In this document: positions 53,770-63,575 of the stretch, piece by piece
Layout: the number at the start of each line of letters is the position of its first letter
How positions within the stretch are numbered: the stretch's first letter is position 1
From: an uncultured bacterium
GTDB lineage: Bacteria; Bacillota; Clostridia; Lachnospirales; Lachnospiraceae
Length of the DNA: 64,000 nucleotides
Assembly (NCBI GenBank): GCA_947383005.1
Contig: CANDBT010000002.1
Span: 124,001-188,000, forward strand
Direction: 5' to 3'
Notes under the pieces: model-generated
Seen by the model: the letters and a program-made list of their open reading frames with translations, nothing else
What the model was told of the DNA's origin: nothing
The model's database searches: none
Program-made: the position numbers and the translations under genes

Positions 53770-54726
53770 ATGGGAAAACATTGGCAATGTGTAAATACAG
53801 CAATTCTGGCAACACTCTTAGGCGCGGCTCTGTCTACGACAGTTTACGCGGGGGAATGGATGCGGGATGAAGTGGGCTGGTGGTATCAAAATAATGACGG
53901 AAGCTACCAGATGAACGGCTGGTTCACCGATATCGACAGCAAAAGCTATTATTTTGACGAGCGCGGCTATATGCTGTCCGACACGGTCACGCCGGACGGA
54001 GCGCGGGTGGGGACAGACGGAGCAAGAATTGGAGGACTCACAAGCCTGCCCAGCAATAAGGGAGACTTATACTACGGAGGGCTGCGCCAGGTTCTGGACT
54101 CCATCCCCCTCTATCCGGAGTCTACAGGATATACGGATCTGGACGCTTATCTGGACTATCTGTTCTCTCAGATTTTCACGGCGGATATGGACACCCACGA
54201 CAAGCTGAAAGCCTGCTATGATTATATCATCAACCACACGGTGTACGGATACATTACCTATCATGGGGGAAGTTATCACCGGGCCTACGACACCCTGCTA
54301 ATGGGAGTCGGCGTGTGCGACGACTACTCGGCGGCGTTTTCCGTCATGGCGAGAAGGATCGGAGTGCCGATGTACACAGCCGGCGGTTCCACCCACAAGT
54401 CCAACGGAGATTTCACCCCCCATGCGTGGTGCCAACTAGACTACAACGGCACGACTTACATCTTTGATCCCCAGGTGGAGGATGTGATCGCCGGCGGCAG
54501 AGGCGGCTCCATCATGTACATAAGGTTTGGAGGGACTGCGGCACAACTGGCGGACAAGTATCGCTATGAAAAGGTCATGGATGATTTCTCCCCGTCTAAA
54601 AGAGGATCCGGGCAGTCCATTATCGGCTGGGATTCCGAAATGAGCGTCACAAGCTTTTTAGACCAGTGGAATGGCATGAACGAGGAAGAGAAAATAGATC
54701 TTTTGTGGGCATCATATTGGAAATGA
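53770..54726 (+). CDS. Secreted transglutaminase-like protein with cell-wall-binding-type repeats
   Basis: 318 residues. Signal peptide TAILATLLGAALSTTVYAG. Residues 30-75 hold WMRDEVGWWYQNNDGSYQMN and SYYFDERGYM, as in choline-binding-like cell-wall repeats. The transglutaminase fold follows, with a likely Cys-His-Asp triad in GVGVCDDYSAAF, PHAWCQLDYNG and IFDPQVED. The C-terminal 60 residues are unrecognised. GGAGG precedes the ATG. The gene lies between the two WXG100 cassettes and reads in the same direction. The substrate may be a wall or secreted protein (inferred). Confidence 0.9.
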   Translation: MGKHWQCVNTAILATLLGAALSTTVYAGEWMRDEVGWWYQNNDGSYQMNGWFTDIDSKSYYFDERGYMLSDTVTPDGARVGTDGARIGGLTSLPSNKGDLYYGGLRQVLDSIPLYPESTGYTDLDAYLDYLFSQIFTADMDTHDKLKACYDYIINHTVYGYITYHGGSYHRAYDTLLMGVGVCDDYSAAFSVMARRIGVPMYTAGGSTHKSNGDFTPHAWCQLDYNGTTYIFDPQVEDVIAGGRGGSIMYIRFGGTAAQLADKYRYEKVMDDFSPSKRGSGQSIIGWDSEMSVTSFLDQWNGMNEEEKIDLLWASYWK

Positions 54727-55055
54727 TGAGGAAGTTGTCTGTTGAGGGTTTCGTTTTCTTTCTGGCCTCCAAGCGCCGGTTGGCTCTTGGCTGGCGCGGC
54801 AGAAGGATTCAGCGTATTCGATGACAAACGGATTCTCAAAAATCTGCCATTTGACCCGCCAAACAGGTCATTGGTCAGGTTTTCCCCTAAAACGGCAAAG
54901 GATATGATAGACTCTCATCATCAGAAAAAAACAACAATCAAAGAAAACAACAAAACAGCAAATCAAAAAAACAAATCAGAAAAAACAGAAACAAAAAAGA
55001 AGAAAGCGACAAACAATCGATCACGAAAACAAGCAAAATCCAGGAGGGAAAAAAC

Positions 55056-55358
55056 ATGGCAAGATTTAGAGTAACCGCACGCGAGGTAAGACGCACAGCA
55101 GAGAATTTACGGTCACAGAACAGGTATTTCAACAGTCAGGTCAACAGCCTGCAGAACTCCGAACGCCGGCTCCACGGCATGTGGGAAGGCCAGGCCCATG
55201 ACGCTTTCCATAATGCTTTCATGCACGACAAGGACTATATGGCCCGCTTCCATCAGCTTATTGAGCAGTATTGCCGGGCGCTGGATGAGATCGCCAGACA
55301 GTACGAGGAAGCCGAACGCCGGAACCTGCATACCGCCAGGGAGAGGAAAGTCCGCTAA
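55056..55358 (+). CDS. WXG100-family protein A, copy 2
   Basis: 100 residues, with the same GMWEGQAHDAF turn. Only two residues differ from copy 1, so both are under constraint or were recently homogenised. GGAGG precedes the ATG. The 5' leader before the gene is longer in copy 2 (an A-rich tract of about 60 bp). Confidence 0.9.
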   Translation: MARFRVTAREVRRTAENLRSQNRYFNSQVNSLQNSERRLHGMWEGQAHDAFHNAFMHDKDYMARFHQLIEQYCRALDEIARQYEEAERRNLHTARERKVR

Positions 55359-55506
55359 GAATCTATTCATCCGCATCGGAAAGAATTAGCAAGAACAGAG
55401 CTTTTATATCGGAAATACGAAATCATGGACAGCAATTACCCAGAACCAACAACCGCAACATATAACCGTCAAAACCATATCACTAAAAAAGAAAAGGAGA
55501 ATCATT

Positions 55507-55824
55507 ATGGCAATGCAGGGAACCTTACTGGTAACACCAGAACAATTAAGAAGCACAGCGAATTCATTCAGCAGCAACATGAGCAGCGTACAGCGGGCAA
55601 CCAACCAGATGCTGGATTTGGTCAGCCAGACCTCCCGCTATTGGGAAGGCGAAGCCTCTTCCTCTTACCGCAACAAATTCAATCAGCTCCGTGACGATAT
55701 CGACAAAATCCATCGGATGATCCGTGAGCACGTCGATGATTTGAATGAGATGGCCAGGGTTTACCAGGCGGCAGAAGATGCGAACAAAGCTACCAGCAGC
55801 CGGTTATCCGGAGATGTCATCTAA
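55507..55824 (+). CDS. WXG100-family protein B, copy 2
   Basis: 105 residues, identical in sequence to copy 1 although silent DNA differences exist (for example near 55673). The spacer to protein A is 148 bp. AAGGAG precedes the ATG. Confidence 0.9.
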   Translation: MAMQGTLLVTPEQLRSTANSFSSNMSSVQRATNQMLDLVSQTSRYWEGEASSSYRNKFNQLRDDIDKIHRMIREHVDDLNEMARVYQAAEDANKATSSRLSGDVI

Positions 55825-55940
55825 AGCCGGCGGCTTTATCCCCATTGCGCTTTATCCATCGCACTTTATCCATTACGCTTTACTGGTCGCTTGAACCGTC
55901 TCTGATACATCCACAACGGAAGCGTCCTGTACAGGAGCCG

Positions 55941-56005
55941 AAAGCTGCCGGTAAATAACTTTCTCACCCCTAATTGGTGAGCAGGTTATTTACCGGCAGC
56001 TTTTT
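55941..56005 (+). terminator. Terminator of WXG100 cassette 2
   Basis: A perfect 19-bp stem, AAAGCTGCCGGTAAATAAC (55941) with GTTATTTACCGGCAGCTTT (55985-56003), with CTCACC/GGTGAG in the loop and TTTTT after it. Confidence 0.9.
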
Positions 56006-56189
56006 ATAGCGGATCTCTTCTTGACCCGATTTCGAATTTGATACTGAATAACCACGCGATACCTGATTTCTGTAATACAATTTTCAGACACGACATAATC
56101 ACCGTTATCTGCCCGCTGGTTATTATAATCACATTCAGCAGTCCCGTCGCCGTCAATCCATCTCCATCCATTAGACGGATAGATCAATT

Positions 56190-56229
56190 CACCCCATGGC
56201 TAATCCCTTCGCTGATTAGCCATGGGGTG
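56190..56229. terminator. Strong hairpin downstream of ackA
   Basis: A perfect 16-bp stem, CACCCCATGGCTAATC (56190-56205) with GATTAGCCATGGGGTG (56214-56229). It is 31 bp past the ackA stop. There is no T-run on either strand, so termination is plausible but not certain. Confidence 0.55.
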
Positions 56230-56259
56230 AATACAGTTATGGGAGCAAATCTCCCCGCT

Positions 56260-57456
56260 TTACTCGGTCAGCCTCTTTGTCTCCCTCGCAATGGCCAGCT
56301 CTTCATTGGTGGGAAGCAGCATCACTTTCACTTTGGAATCCGCCGCGGAAATCACCGCATTTTTGCCTCTTACATCATTGGCGGCGTCATCAATCTTCAC
56401 GCCCAAATAACCCAGATATTCACAGATAGCCTTTCTGGTCGACTTATCATTCTCCCCCACACCGGCAGTAAAGGCAATAGCATCTACGCCATTCATAGCT
56501 GCGGTATAAGCGCCAATATATTTGGCAACACGGTAAATGAATGCCTCTAAAGCCACCTCTGCCAGATGATTGCCTTCCTCTTTCGCCGCTCCGATATCGC
56601 GGAAATCACTGGATACGCCGCCGCTTATGCCAAGCACGCCTGACTTCTTGTTAAGAATATTCAGCACATCGTTGACATCCCGGTTTTCTTTATTGCAGAT
56701 ATACTGTACCACAGCCGCGTCGATATCACCGCTCCGGGTACCCATAATCAAACCCTCCAACGGGGTCAGGCCCATGCTGGTGTCCACACATTTGCCGCCA
56801 ATAGAGGCAGAAATGCTGGCACCGTTACCCAGATGGCAAACGATCACTTTCGCTTTTTCCGGATCAAGCCCGCCAAACTTTATGGCTTCGCCGGACACAA
56901 ACATATGGCTTGTCCCATGGAAGCCATAGCGGCGAACGCCGTATTTCTCATAATATTCATAAGGAATCGCATAGAGATAAGCTTTCTCCGGCATAGCCAT
57001 ACCAAAACCGGTATCCCATACTGCCACATTGGCCTTGCCTGGCATAGCCGCCTCACAAGCTTCAATTCCCATAAGGTTGGCCGGATTGTGCAGCGGCCCC
57101 AAATCGAAGCACTCACGAATCACTCTCTTCACATCTTCATCCACAACGATGGACTCGCTGTAAGTTGTACCGCCATGCAGTACGCGATGGCCGATAGCTG
57201 AAATCTCATCCACACTGGCAATCACACCATGCTCCTTATCCTGAAGCGCATCCATAACCAGTTGAATGGCTACTTTATGATCCGGCATGGGACTCTCTAC
57301 CACATATTTATCCTTCCCGGACGGCTGATGCGTCAGTTTGGAGCCCTCAATGCCGATTCTCTCGCAAAGGCCCTTGGCGATGACACTCTCATTATCCATA
57401 TCAATCAATTGATATTTTAACGATGAACTTCCGCAATTTACAACTAAAATTTTCAT
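56260..57456 (-). CDS. ackA: Acetate kinase
   Basis: 398 residues from the ATG at 57456. Converts acetyl phosphate and ADP to acetate and ATP. Signatures: MKILVVNCGSSSLKYQLID, FHGTSHMFVSGEAI, CHLGNGASISAS and FTAGVGENDK near 325. AGGAG precedes the start. It follows pta by 26 bp; together they form the acetate branch of fermentation. Confidence 0.97.
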   Translation of the reverse strand: MKILVVNCGSSSLKYQLIDMDNESVIAKGLCERIGIEGSKLTHQPSGKDKYVVESPMPDHKVAIQLVMDALQDKEHGVIASVDEISAIGHRVLHGGTTYSESIVVDEDVKRVIRECFDLGPLHNPANLMGIEACEAAMPGKANVAVWDTGFGMAMPEKAYLYAIPYEYYEKYGVRRYGFHGTSHMFVSGEAIKFGGLDPEKAKVIVCHLGNGASISASIGGKCVDTSMGLTPLEGLIMGTRSGDIDAAVVQYICNKENRDVNDVLNILNKKSGVLGISGGVSSDFRDIGAAKEEGNHLAEVALEAFIYRVAKYIGAYTAAMNGVDAIAFTAGVGENDKSTRKAICEYLGYLGVKIDDAANDVRGKNAVISAADSKVKVMLLPTNEELAIARETKRLTE

Positions 57457-57482
57457 TTTCCCTATTCTCCTATAAACTTCCA

Positions 57483-58478
57483 TTATTGATTTTGACACTG
57501 TACCGCGGTAATCGCAGCCACACCAACAATATCATCTGCTGAACAGCCTCTGGACAGATCATTGACCGGACGGGCAATCCCCTGGCACATCGGGCCATAA
57601 GCCTCGGCTTTCGCCAGCCTTTGCACAAGCTTATAACCAATATTGCCTGCATCCAAATCAGGGAAGATCAATACGTTCGCATGTCCGGCAACCTTGCTCT
57701 GCGGCGCCTTGGAAGCGCCGATTGCGGGAACAATAGCCGCATCCAACTGCAATTCGCCATCCAAAGCCAGATCCGGCGCCATCTCCTTAGCCAATCTGGT
57801 AGCCTCCACAACTTTATCCACATCATTATGGGAAGCGCTACCCATGCTGGAATGGGACAACATAGCCACTTTCGGCTCATGGCCGGTCAATTGGCGGAAA
57901 CTCTCGGCAGAAGAAACCGCGATAGCCGCCAATTCCTCCGCAGTCGGGTTCTGGTTCAAACCGCAATCGGCAAAGACAAATGTACCGTTATCGCCAAACT
58001 CGCAATTTGGCACTTCCATCAGGAAAAACGCAGAAACCAGCTTTGTGCCTGGCTTTGTTTTAATTACCTGCAGACAGGGCCTTAATGTATTGGCTGTAGA
58101 GTGGCAGGCGCCGGATACCATACCGTCGGCATCACCGTTTTTTATCATCAGGCAGCCGAAATAAGCATAATCGCTGAGAATGGTTTCTTTAGCTTTTTCC
58201 GGCGTCATCCCTTTTGCTTTTCTTAATTCTACAAACAAGTCAATATATTGTTGTGTCTTCTCATAAGTCTGCGGATTGATAACCGTCACACCTGCCAGAT
58301 CCAGATCTTTGTTATTTTCCCCAATGTCCTCAGGCGTACCGATAATAATCAAATTTGCCAGATCTTCTTTCAAAATCTTTTCCGCGGCAACCCATGTTCT
58401 GCGATCCATAGACTCAGGAAGTACAATTGTTTTCTTATCTGCTTTCGCCCTCTCTTTAATTGCATCGATAAATGCCAT
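57483..58478 (-). CDS. pta: Phosphate acetyltransferase
   Basis: 331 residues from the ATG at 58478 (AAAGGGG 8 bp upstream). Converts acetyl-CoA to acetyl phosphate. Landmarks: [35 protein letters not shown] and the C-terminal [20 protein letters not shown]. First gene of the pta-ackA operon. The spacer upstream holds a palindrome also seen at 38238. Confidence 0.97.
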   Translation of the reverse strand: MAFIDAIKERAKADKKTIVLPESMDRRTWVAAEKILKEDLANLIIIGTPEDIGENNKDLDLAGVTVINPQTYEKTQQYIDLFVELRKAKGMTPEKAKETILSDYAYFGCLMIKNGDADGMVSGACHSTANTLRPCLQVIKTKPGTKLVSAFFLMEVPNCEFGDNGTFVFADCGLNQNPTAEELAAIAVSSAESFRQLTGHEPKVAMLSHSSMGSASHNDVDKVVEATRLAKEMAPDLALDGELQLDAAIVPAIGASKAPQSKVAGHANVLIFPDLDAGNIGYKLVQRLAKAEAYGPMCQGIARPVNDLSRGCSADDIVGVAAITAVQCQNQ

Positions 58479-58518
58479 AATCATTACCCCTTTCATTATA
58501 TTATATTTTATGATGCTG

Positions 58519-58540
58519 GGGTCAAAAAACCTTTTGACCC
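58519..58540. repeat. Palindrome GGGTCAAAA/TTTTGACCC
   Basis: A 9-bp perfect stem with a 4-nt loop, nearly the same as 38238-38261. It lies in the divergent spacer between pta and tmcAL. Confidence 0.65.
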
Positions 58541-58747
58541 TGGTATCATTTCATTTATAACTGCCCACTCTTATTATTATATACACTTAAAAAATCTCAG
58601 ACAAGATATTTTCCGATTATTTTTGCATTTTTTACCAAACAATAGTTAATAAACGAAACAAATTTCTCTTTACCTTCACCAAAATTTCATTATAATGTAA
58701 CTTATCGGAACGTCTTTTAATTTATTAACAGGAAAGGAAACCATGCT

Positions 58748-60094
58748 TTGATTGTCGCTGCCGTCATCACAGAATACAACCCCTTTCACCGGGGACATGC
58801 CTACCAGCTTAAAACGCTTCGCGCCCAAACAGGCGCCGATTACCTGATTACCGTAATGAGCGGAGACTTTGTACAGCGGGGGGAGCCGGCTGTTTTTGAC
58901 AAATACCTCCGTACCCAGATGGCCCTGGAAGAAGGCGCCGACCTGGTATTACAGATGCCAGTCTGTTTTTCCACCAGCAGCGCGGAAGATTTTGCCGCCT
59001 GCGGCGTATCCCTTCTGAGCCGTATGGGAGCCGTTGACTATTTAGGTTTCGGAAGTGAATCGGGTGATTGCCAAACGCTTTCTTATTTGGCCGGTATCTT
59101 GTCGGAAGAACCGGAAACTTACAGCCAAAAGCTTAAAGGATATTTATGCCAGGGCCTTGCCTATCCCGCGGCCAGAAGCCTGGCCCTGGAACAATACTTA
59201 AAAGAAGAAACTTGTAAAGAAGGGGCTTTTAAAGAAAAAGCTTTCAAAAAAAAAGCTTTCAAAGAAGAAGCTTTTAAAAAGGAAATTATAAAGAAAGAAG
59301 CCCTTGACGGGAAAAAAATTTTATCCGGCCCCAACGATATCCTGGCCATAGAATATCTCAAAGCGTTAAAGCGGCAAAAAAGCCCGCTGAAGCCGATTGC
59401 CATCCGACGGGAAGGGCAGGATTATCACGGCACGGAAATACCGGATAACAACGTTTTCGCTTCTGCTTCGGCCATCCGCAAAGCTATCCGGGAAAATGGC
59501 CTGCCGTCAATCCGGAAACAATTCCCCCCGGCCGCGGCAAAACTTTTGGATACCTGCCTTCCCACCCCTGTTTTCCCCGACGACTTAACGGCGCTCCTCA
59601 ATTACCGCCTTCTCGAACTCTCGAAAACCGGCCTGTTAGCTTCCTTTGCCGACATGTCTCCCGAGCTGGCGGCCCGCCTTACCCGCAACCTGCTTCAATT
59701 CGCCACATTTTCCGAACGGGCCATGCAGTTAAAAAGCCGCAGCTACACGTATACCCGAATTTGCCGGGCTTTGCTGCATGTGCTGCTGAATATTACCTCA
59801 GAGCAGACTGCCCGCGGCAAAGCCATGGGATATGCTCCTTATATCCGGGTCCTTGGCTTCCGCCGGGATGCCGCTTTGCTGCTTAACCGGATAAAAAAAT
59901 CTTCCATCCTTCCTCTTATTACTAAGACCGCCAACGCCCGGAAAATACTGGGCGAAGACGGCCTGGCCATGCTGGAAACGGATTTTTTCGCTTCCCATTT
60001 ATATCAATCTCTGGTATATGCAAAAAGCCATCGGCTCATGGCAAACGAATACACCCGTTCCGTGATCCTATGTAACCGTCCGGACAGCGGTTAA
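58748..60094 (+). CDS. tmcAL: tRNA(Met) cytidine acetate ligase, with a Lys/Phe repeat insertion
   Basis: 448 residues, probably from TTG at 58748 (AAAGGA upstream); an ATG at 58743 is out of frame. TmcAL acetylates C34 of elongator tRNA-Met using acetate and ATP. The nucleotidyltransferase N-terminus is ITEYNPFHRGHAYQL, MSGDFVQRGEPAVFDK and GFGSESGD. Residues about 153-190 are an insertion of five-residue units (KEGAF KEKAF KKKAF) not expected in the family. After it the protein resumes with LSGPNDILAIEYLKAL. Confidence 0.9.
   Translation: MIVAAVITEYNPFHRGHAYQLKTLRAQTGADYLITVMSGDFVQRGEPAVFDKYLRTQMALEEGADLVLQMPVCFSTSSAEDFAACGVSLLSRMGAVDYLGFGSESGDCQTLSYLAGILSEEPETYSQKLKGYLCQGLAYPAARSLALEQYLKEETCKEGAFKEKAFKKKAFKEEAFKKEIIKKEALDGKKILSGPNDILAIEYLKALKRQKSPLKPIAIRREGQDYHGTEIPDNNVFASASAIRKAIRENGLPSIRKQFPPAAAKLLDTCLPTPVFPDDLTALLNYRLLELSKTGLLASFADMSPELAARLTRNLLQFATFSERAMQLKSRSYTYTRICRALLHVLLNITSEQTARGKAMGYAPYIRVLGFRRDAALLLNRIKKSSILPLITKTANARKILGEDGLAMLETDFFASHLYQSLVYAKSHRLMANEYTRSVILCNRPDSG
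59206..59320 (+). repeat. 15-bp coding repeat in tmcAL
   Basis: Successive 15-bp units (AAAGAAnAAGCTTTn type) encode K-x-x-A-F pentapeptides. The tract is in frame and could expand or contract. Confidence 0.85.
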
Positions 60095-60158
60095 TTTTTA
60101 AAACTAAGTTGCTTCCGCTACAGGAACCTGCGCCGCCATGTAACCGCCCATCCTCCGG

Positions 60159-61523
60159 TTAATTTTTAAAACTATGGATCGGTGCGGGAATCCGCCCGCC
60201 CCGGTTGACGAACTTCTCGCAAGAATACGGATTTACCGGCATCACCGGCGCATAACCCAAAAGCCCGCCGAATTCCACCGTATCCCCTACGGTTTTCCCG
60301 ATAACAGGTATCACCCGGACTGCCGTCGTCTTCTGGTTGATCATACCGATGGCAGCCTCGTCCGCGATAATGCCGGAAATCGTTGAGGCCGGCGTATCGC
60401 CCGGAATGGCAATCATATCCAGACCTACCGAACATACGCAGGTCATCGCTTCCAGCTTTTCTATCGTCAACGCCCCTTTGGTTACTGCCTCAATCATTCC
60501 CTGGTCCTCACTGACAGGAATAAACGCGCCGCTAAGTCCGCCCACATATGAAGAAGCCATCACTCCACCTTTCTTCACCTGGTCATTGAGCATAGCTAAA
60601 GCAGCCGTGGTTCCCGGCGCGCCTACGCATTCCAGACCGATCTCCTCTAAGATTTCCGCCACACTGTCGCCTACGTCCGGAGTCGGCGCCAAAGACAAAT
60701 CAATAATCCCAAAAGGTATGCCTAACCGCCGGGAAGCCTCCTGCGCCACCAGTTGCCCTACGCGGGTGATTTTAAAAGCCGTCTTTTTTATCGTCTCGCA
60801 TAGCACCTCAAAATTCTCTCCCCTGGCTTTCTCCAAAGCAACTTTCACCACACCCGGGCCGCTGACTCCCACATTGATAATGGCATCCGCCTCTGTCACA
60901 CCATGAAACGCGCCTGCCATAAAGGGATTGTCGTCAGGTGCATTGCAGAATACCACCAGTTTTGCACAGCCTAAAGAATCCTGATCTTTTGTAGCTTTGG
61001 CCGTATCCAGAACCATCTGCCCCATAAGCCGTATCGCATCCATATTCAGGCCCGTTTTTGTCGATCCCACATTAATCGAACTGCAAATTCTCTCCGTACA
61101 TGCCAATGCCTGGGGAATTGAACGAATCAAAAATTCATCTGCCGCGGTCATACCCTTGGATACCAGCGCCGAATAACCTCCGATAAAATTCACTCCCACC
61201 TGATGGGCCGCCCGGTCAAGCGTCCTGGCAACAGACACAAAATCCTCGGGGCTTTTGCAGGCGCATCCGCCCACCAGAGAAACAGGCGTCACCGAAATCC
61301 GTTTATTCACGATAGGGACGCCATAATCCCGGGAAATCGCTTCCCCTGTAGATACCAGATCCCTGGCACAAGTAACGATCTTCTCATATATCTTTTCATT
61401 GAGCGCATGCAAATCGCTGTCACAGCAATCCAGCAGGCTGATGCCCATAGTGATCGTGCGCACATCCAGCCGCTCATGGTCAATCATATTATTGGTTTCA
61501 ATTACCTCAAACATATTCAGCAT
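60159..61523 (-). CDS. UPF0210/PFL_3 family protein (DUF711)
   Basis: 454 residues. [20 protein letters not shown] followed by [17 protein letters not shown] is the family start; later [12 protein letters not shown]-type sequence, [19 protein letters not shown], and [19 protein letters not shown] are conserved. It is usually encoded next to an ACT-domain protein, as here. The structure is related to glycyl-radical enzymes but lacks the radical site. The function is not established. Confidence 0.92.
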   Translation of the reverse strand: MLNMFEVIETNNMIDHERLDVRTITMGISLLDCCDSDLHALNEKIYEKIVTCARDLVSTGEAISRDYGVPIVNKRISVTPVSLVGGCACKSPEDFVSVARTLDRAAHQVGVNFIGGYSALVSKGMTAADEFLIRSIPQALACTERICSSINVGSTKTGLNMDAIRLMGQMVLDTAKATKDQDSLGCAKLVVFCNAPDDNPFMAGAFHGVTEADAIINVGVSGPGVVKVALEKARGENFEVLCETIKKTAFKITRVGQLVAQEASRRLGIPFGIIDLSLAPTPDVGDSVAEILEEIGLECVGAPGTTAALAMLNDQVKKGGVMASSYVGGLSGAFIPVSEDQGMIEAVTKGALTIEKLEAMTCVCSVGLDMIAIPGDTPASTISGIIADEAAIGMINQKTTAVRVIPVIGKTVGDTVEFGGLLGYAPVMPVNPYSCEKFVNRGGRIPAPIHSFKN

Positions 61524-61673
61524 TCTGTTTTCCGCCTTTTCGTTAATATATACTCCCGAAGTCCCTCTATGCCTGATTCCGCGAGATGGTTTTTGTCAAA
61601 TGTACACGAATTTATGTGCATCTGACGGAAAATCAGCCACAAACGTGAATCCTGTTGGCAAGTTCCGCTCCCG

Positions 61674-61946
61674 TCAGATCCGGTGCATCTTGGTAAAAAT
61701 CTCTTCTCTCTGACACTTGATTACTACGCCGATTTCCTCGCCGATTTGACCTAAACACGTATATATCTCCTCATAAGGAACCGTCGCTTTGCTGATATCC
61801 GCAATCATCATCATATTAAAATATTCCTGTACGATAGTTTGGGAAATATCCATAACATTCACGTTTTTTTCTGACAGATATGTGCATACCTTCGCGATAA
61901 TCCCTACGGTATCTTTTCCCACCACGGTAATAATAACTTTATCCAT
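61674..61946 (-). CDS. ACT-domain protein (UPF0237)
   Basis: 90 residues, a single ACT domain: KVIITVVGKDTVGIIAKVCT, then YLSEKNVNVMDISQTIVQEYF and MIADISK. Such proteins bind small molecules and pair with the UPF0210 gene in many Firmicutes. The two are 150 bp apart and read in the same direction. The ligand is unknown. Confidence 0.93.
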   Translation of the reverse strand: MDKVIITVVGKDTVGIIAKVCTYLSEKNVNVMDISQTIVQEYFNMMMIADISKATVPYEEIYTCLGQIGEEIGVVIKCQREEIFTKMHRI

Positions 61947-62050
61947 ATCTTATTCTTCCCTTCCTTCTTTATAAGAAATCTCTGCGAAAACCTTATACAA
62001 TGATAACCGTTCAGACAAAGTACCCTCTTTACGTCTGCAGCAGGACAAAC

Positions 62051-62120
62051 AATCCTGCTTTGCAGAATTCTCCGCCTGCGGCGGATCTCTTCAGCGACAT
62101 AATTCCTCTCCGCCGCAACG
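62051..62120. repeat. Dispersed repeat shared with 13360-13430
   Basis: AATCCTGCTTTGCAGAATTC then TCCGCCTGCGGCGGA and TCTCCGCCGCAACGCG, against the CCTGCTTTGCAGGATTCTCC series at 13360. About 75% identity over 70 bp, with hairpins CTGC-TTT-GCAG and CCGCCTGCGGCGG. Confidence 0.7.
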
Positions 62121-62158
62121 CGATTCCCCGCCGTCCGAACCGATATGTACAATCGTAT

Positions 62159-62956
62159 TTATACATAGATAATCTGCGACATCTGATCCCGCTTCGCCAC
62201 GGTAATCGGGAAATCGGACGCCTTGTAACGGGTATCCCCCTGATCGATTTCCAGCTTCACGGTTTCATAGGCCAGCGCCTCATAATTATTTTCCTTACTC
62301 AAATGTCCCAGCAAGATATGCTTTAATTGATCATGAAGCACACAATTCAAAAGCCTGCCTGCATTTTCATTGGATAAGTGCCCATGATCGCTTAATATGC
62401 GGCGTTTCAAATAATAAGGATACGGTCCTGCCTGCAGCATATTCACATCATGATTGGACTCCACCAGCAGCGCATCCAGCCCCTGGAGATGGTCGACAAT
62501 ATAAGAATCATAATGGCCCATATCCGTGGCTACCGCTACCGTCTTGCGTTCATGGCCAATTCGGTAGGCCACCGGATTAGCCGCGTCATGGTCAATCGAA
62601 AACGGAAGGATTTTCAGATCCCCTATAGCAAAAGCAACATCCGGCTTAATCTCCTTTAGCAGCTCCCGGTCATATTCTCCCAGTTCTTTCTTTCCCTGCA
62701 TCTCTGACAACGTTTCTTTCGTCGCATAGATGGACAGGCCATACTTCCTTGCCAGTACTCCTAATCCCCGGATATGATCGGAATGCTCATGGGTAATGAT
62801 TACCCCGCCTAATTCATTTCCCTTTAACCCAATTTCCTTTAACCCCTGCTCGATTCGCTTATTGCTGATTCCTGCATCCACCAGGATATGAGTCTTATCC
62901 GAACCAATGTAAGTGCAATTCCCGCTGCTTCCACTGGCAATACTCACTAATCTCAT
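62159..62956 (-). CDS. MBL-fold metallohydrolase (WalJ/YycJ-like)
   Basis: 265 residues. SIASGSSGNCTYIGSDKTHI, then the metal-binding ITHEHSDHIRGLGV (HxHxDH), TDMGHYDSYIVDHL and ESNHDVNML. YycJ/WalJ proteins are linked with cell-wall and DNA-damage phenotypes; the substrate is not established. The start overlaps the end of coaE by 4 bp. No walK or walR is nearby. Confidence 0.9.
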   Translation of the reverse strand: MRLVSIASGSSGNCTYIGSDKTHILVDAGISNKRIEQGLKEIGLKGNELGGVIITHEHSDHIRGLGVLARKYGLSIYATKETLSEMQGKKELGEYDRELLKEIKPDVAFAIGDLKILPFSIDHDAANPVAYRIGHERKTVAVATDMGHYDSYIVDHLQGLDALLVESNHDVNMLQAGPYPYYLKRRILSDHGHLSNENAGRLLNCVLHDQLKHILLGHLSKENNYEALAYETVKLEIDQGDTRYKASDFPITVAKRDQMSQIIYV

Positions 62957-63570
62957 CTGTTTTTCCCACTTTCGCCCAAAAGCTCTGCAATCTGACGCCT
63001 GGTTTGCTTAAGCGTCCCATTATTGTCAATGACAACATCAGCCAAAGCCAGAAAGAAATCCCGGCCCGGCTGATTTTCCATAATTGCCTGGCATTTTTCC
63101 CTGTCATAGCCGCGACTTGCCATCAAACGGGCAATCCTGTTCTCCCGGGAAGTGTCGATATACCACAAAGTATCACAGGTTTCCCGGCTTTTCTCATCAA
63201 ACAAAGCAGCCTCCACCACAATGAGCGGATGAGAAGACTCTCTGATCATTTTCCGGATTTCCCGCCAGGTCTGCGGGTGGATAATCGCATCCGACGCAGC
63301 GAGCGCCTGCGCGTCATGGAAAATCAAATGGGCAAAAGCCTCACGGTTCAGCCGCCCGCCCTCTTCCAGAATGCCTGTTCCAAAAACTTCAGCCAGTTTT
63401 TGTAAAACCTGCCCTCCTGGTTCTTCCAGTTTAGCAGCCACCTGATCAGCGTAAATAACCTGTGCCTGGTATTCTTCCTGCAACAAAGAAAGTATCCGGC
63501 TTTTGCCGGCGCCAACGCCTCCGGTCACACCGATAACCCGTACAGCTTGCCTCTTCTCATCCCTGTCCAT
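62953..63570 (-). CDS. coaE: Dephospho-CoA kinase
   Basis: 205 residues from the ATG at 63570 (GGGGGA upstream). Last step of CoA synthesis. Walker A VTGGVGAGKSRILSLL, YADQVAAKL with the substrate Asp, and VEAALFDEKS as the LID-associated motif. The start lies 5 bp after the SseB-like stop and the stop overlaps the MBL gene, so the three form a transcription unit. Confidence 0.95.
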   Translation of the reverse strand: MDRDEKRQAVRVIGVTGGVGAGKSRILSLLQEEYQAQVIYADQVAAKLEEPGGQVLQKLAEVFGTGILEEGGRLNREAFAHLIFHDAQALAASDAIIHPQTWREIRKMIRESSHPLIVVEAALFDEKSRETCDTLWYIDTSRENRIARLMASRGYDREKCQAIMENQPGRDFFLALADVVIDNNGTLKQTRRQIAELLGESGKNR

Positions 63571-63575
63571 AAAGC

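Larger units (their letters stand above)
54837..56012 (+). repeat. WXG100 cassette, copy 2
   Basis: Second copy of leader, both WXG100 genes and terminator (see 52207-53460). Identity is near 98% in the genes and 100% in the 94-bp leader block, implying recent duplication or gene conversion. Confidence 0.92.

Noticed and set aside
52207-56012. Complete type VII secretion locus
   Set aside because: Only WXG100 proteins are present; no EssC/EccC ATPase, EsaA or LXG toxin is in the window.
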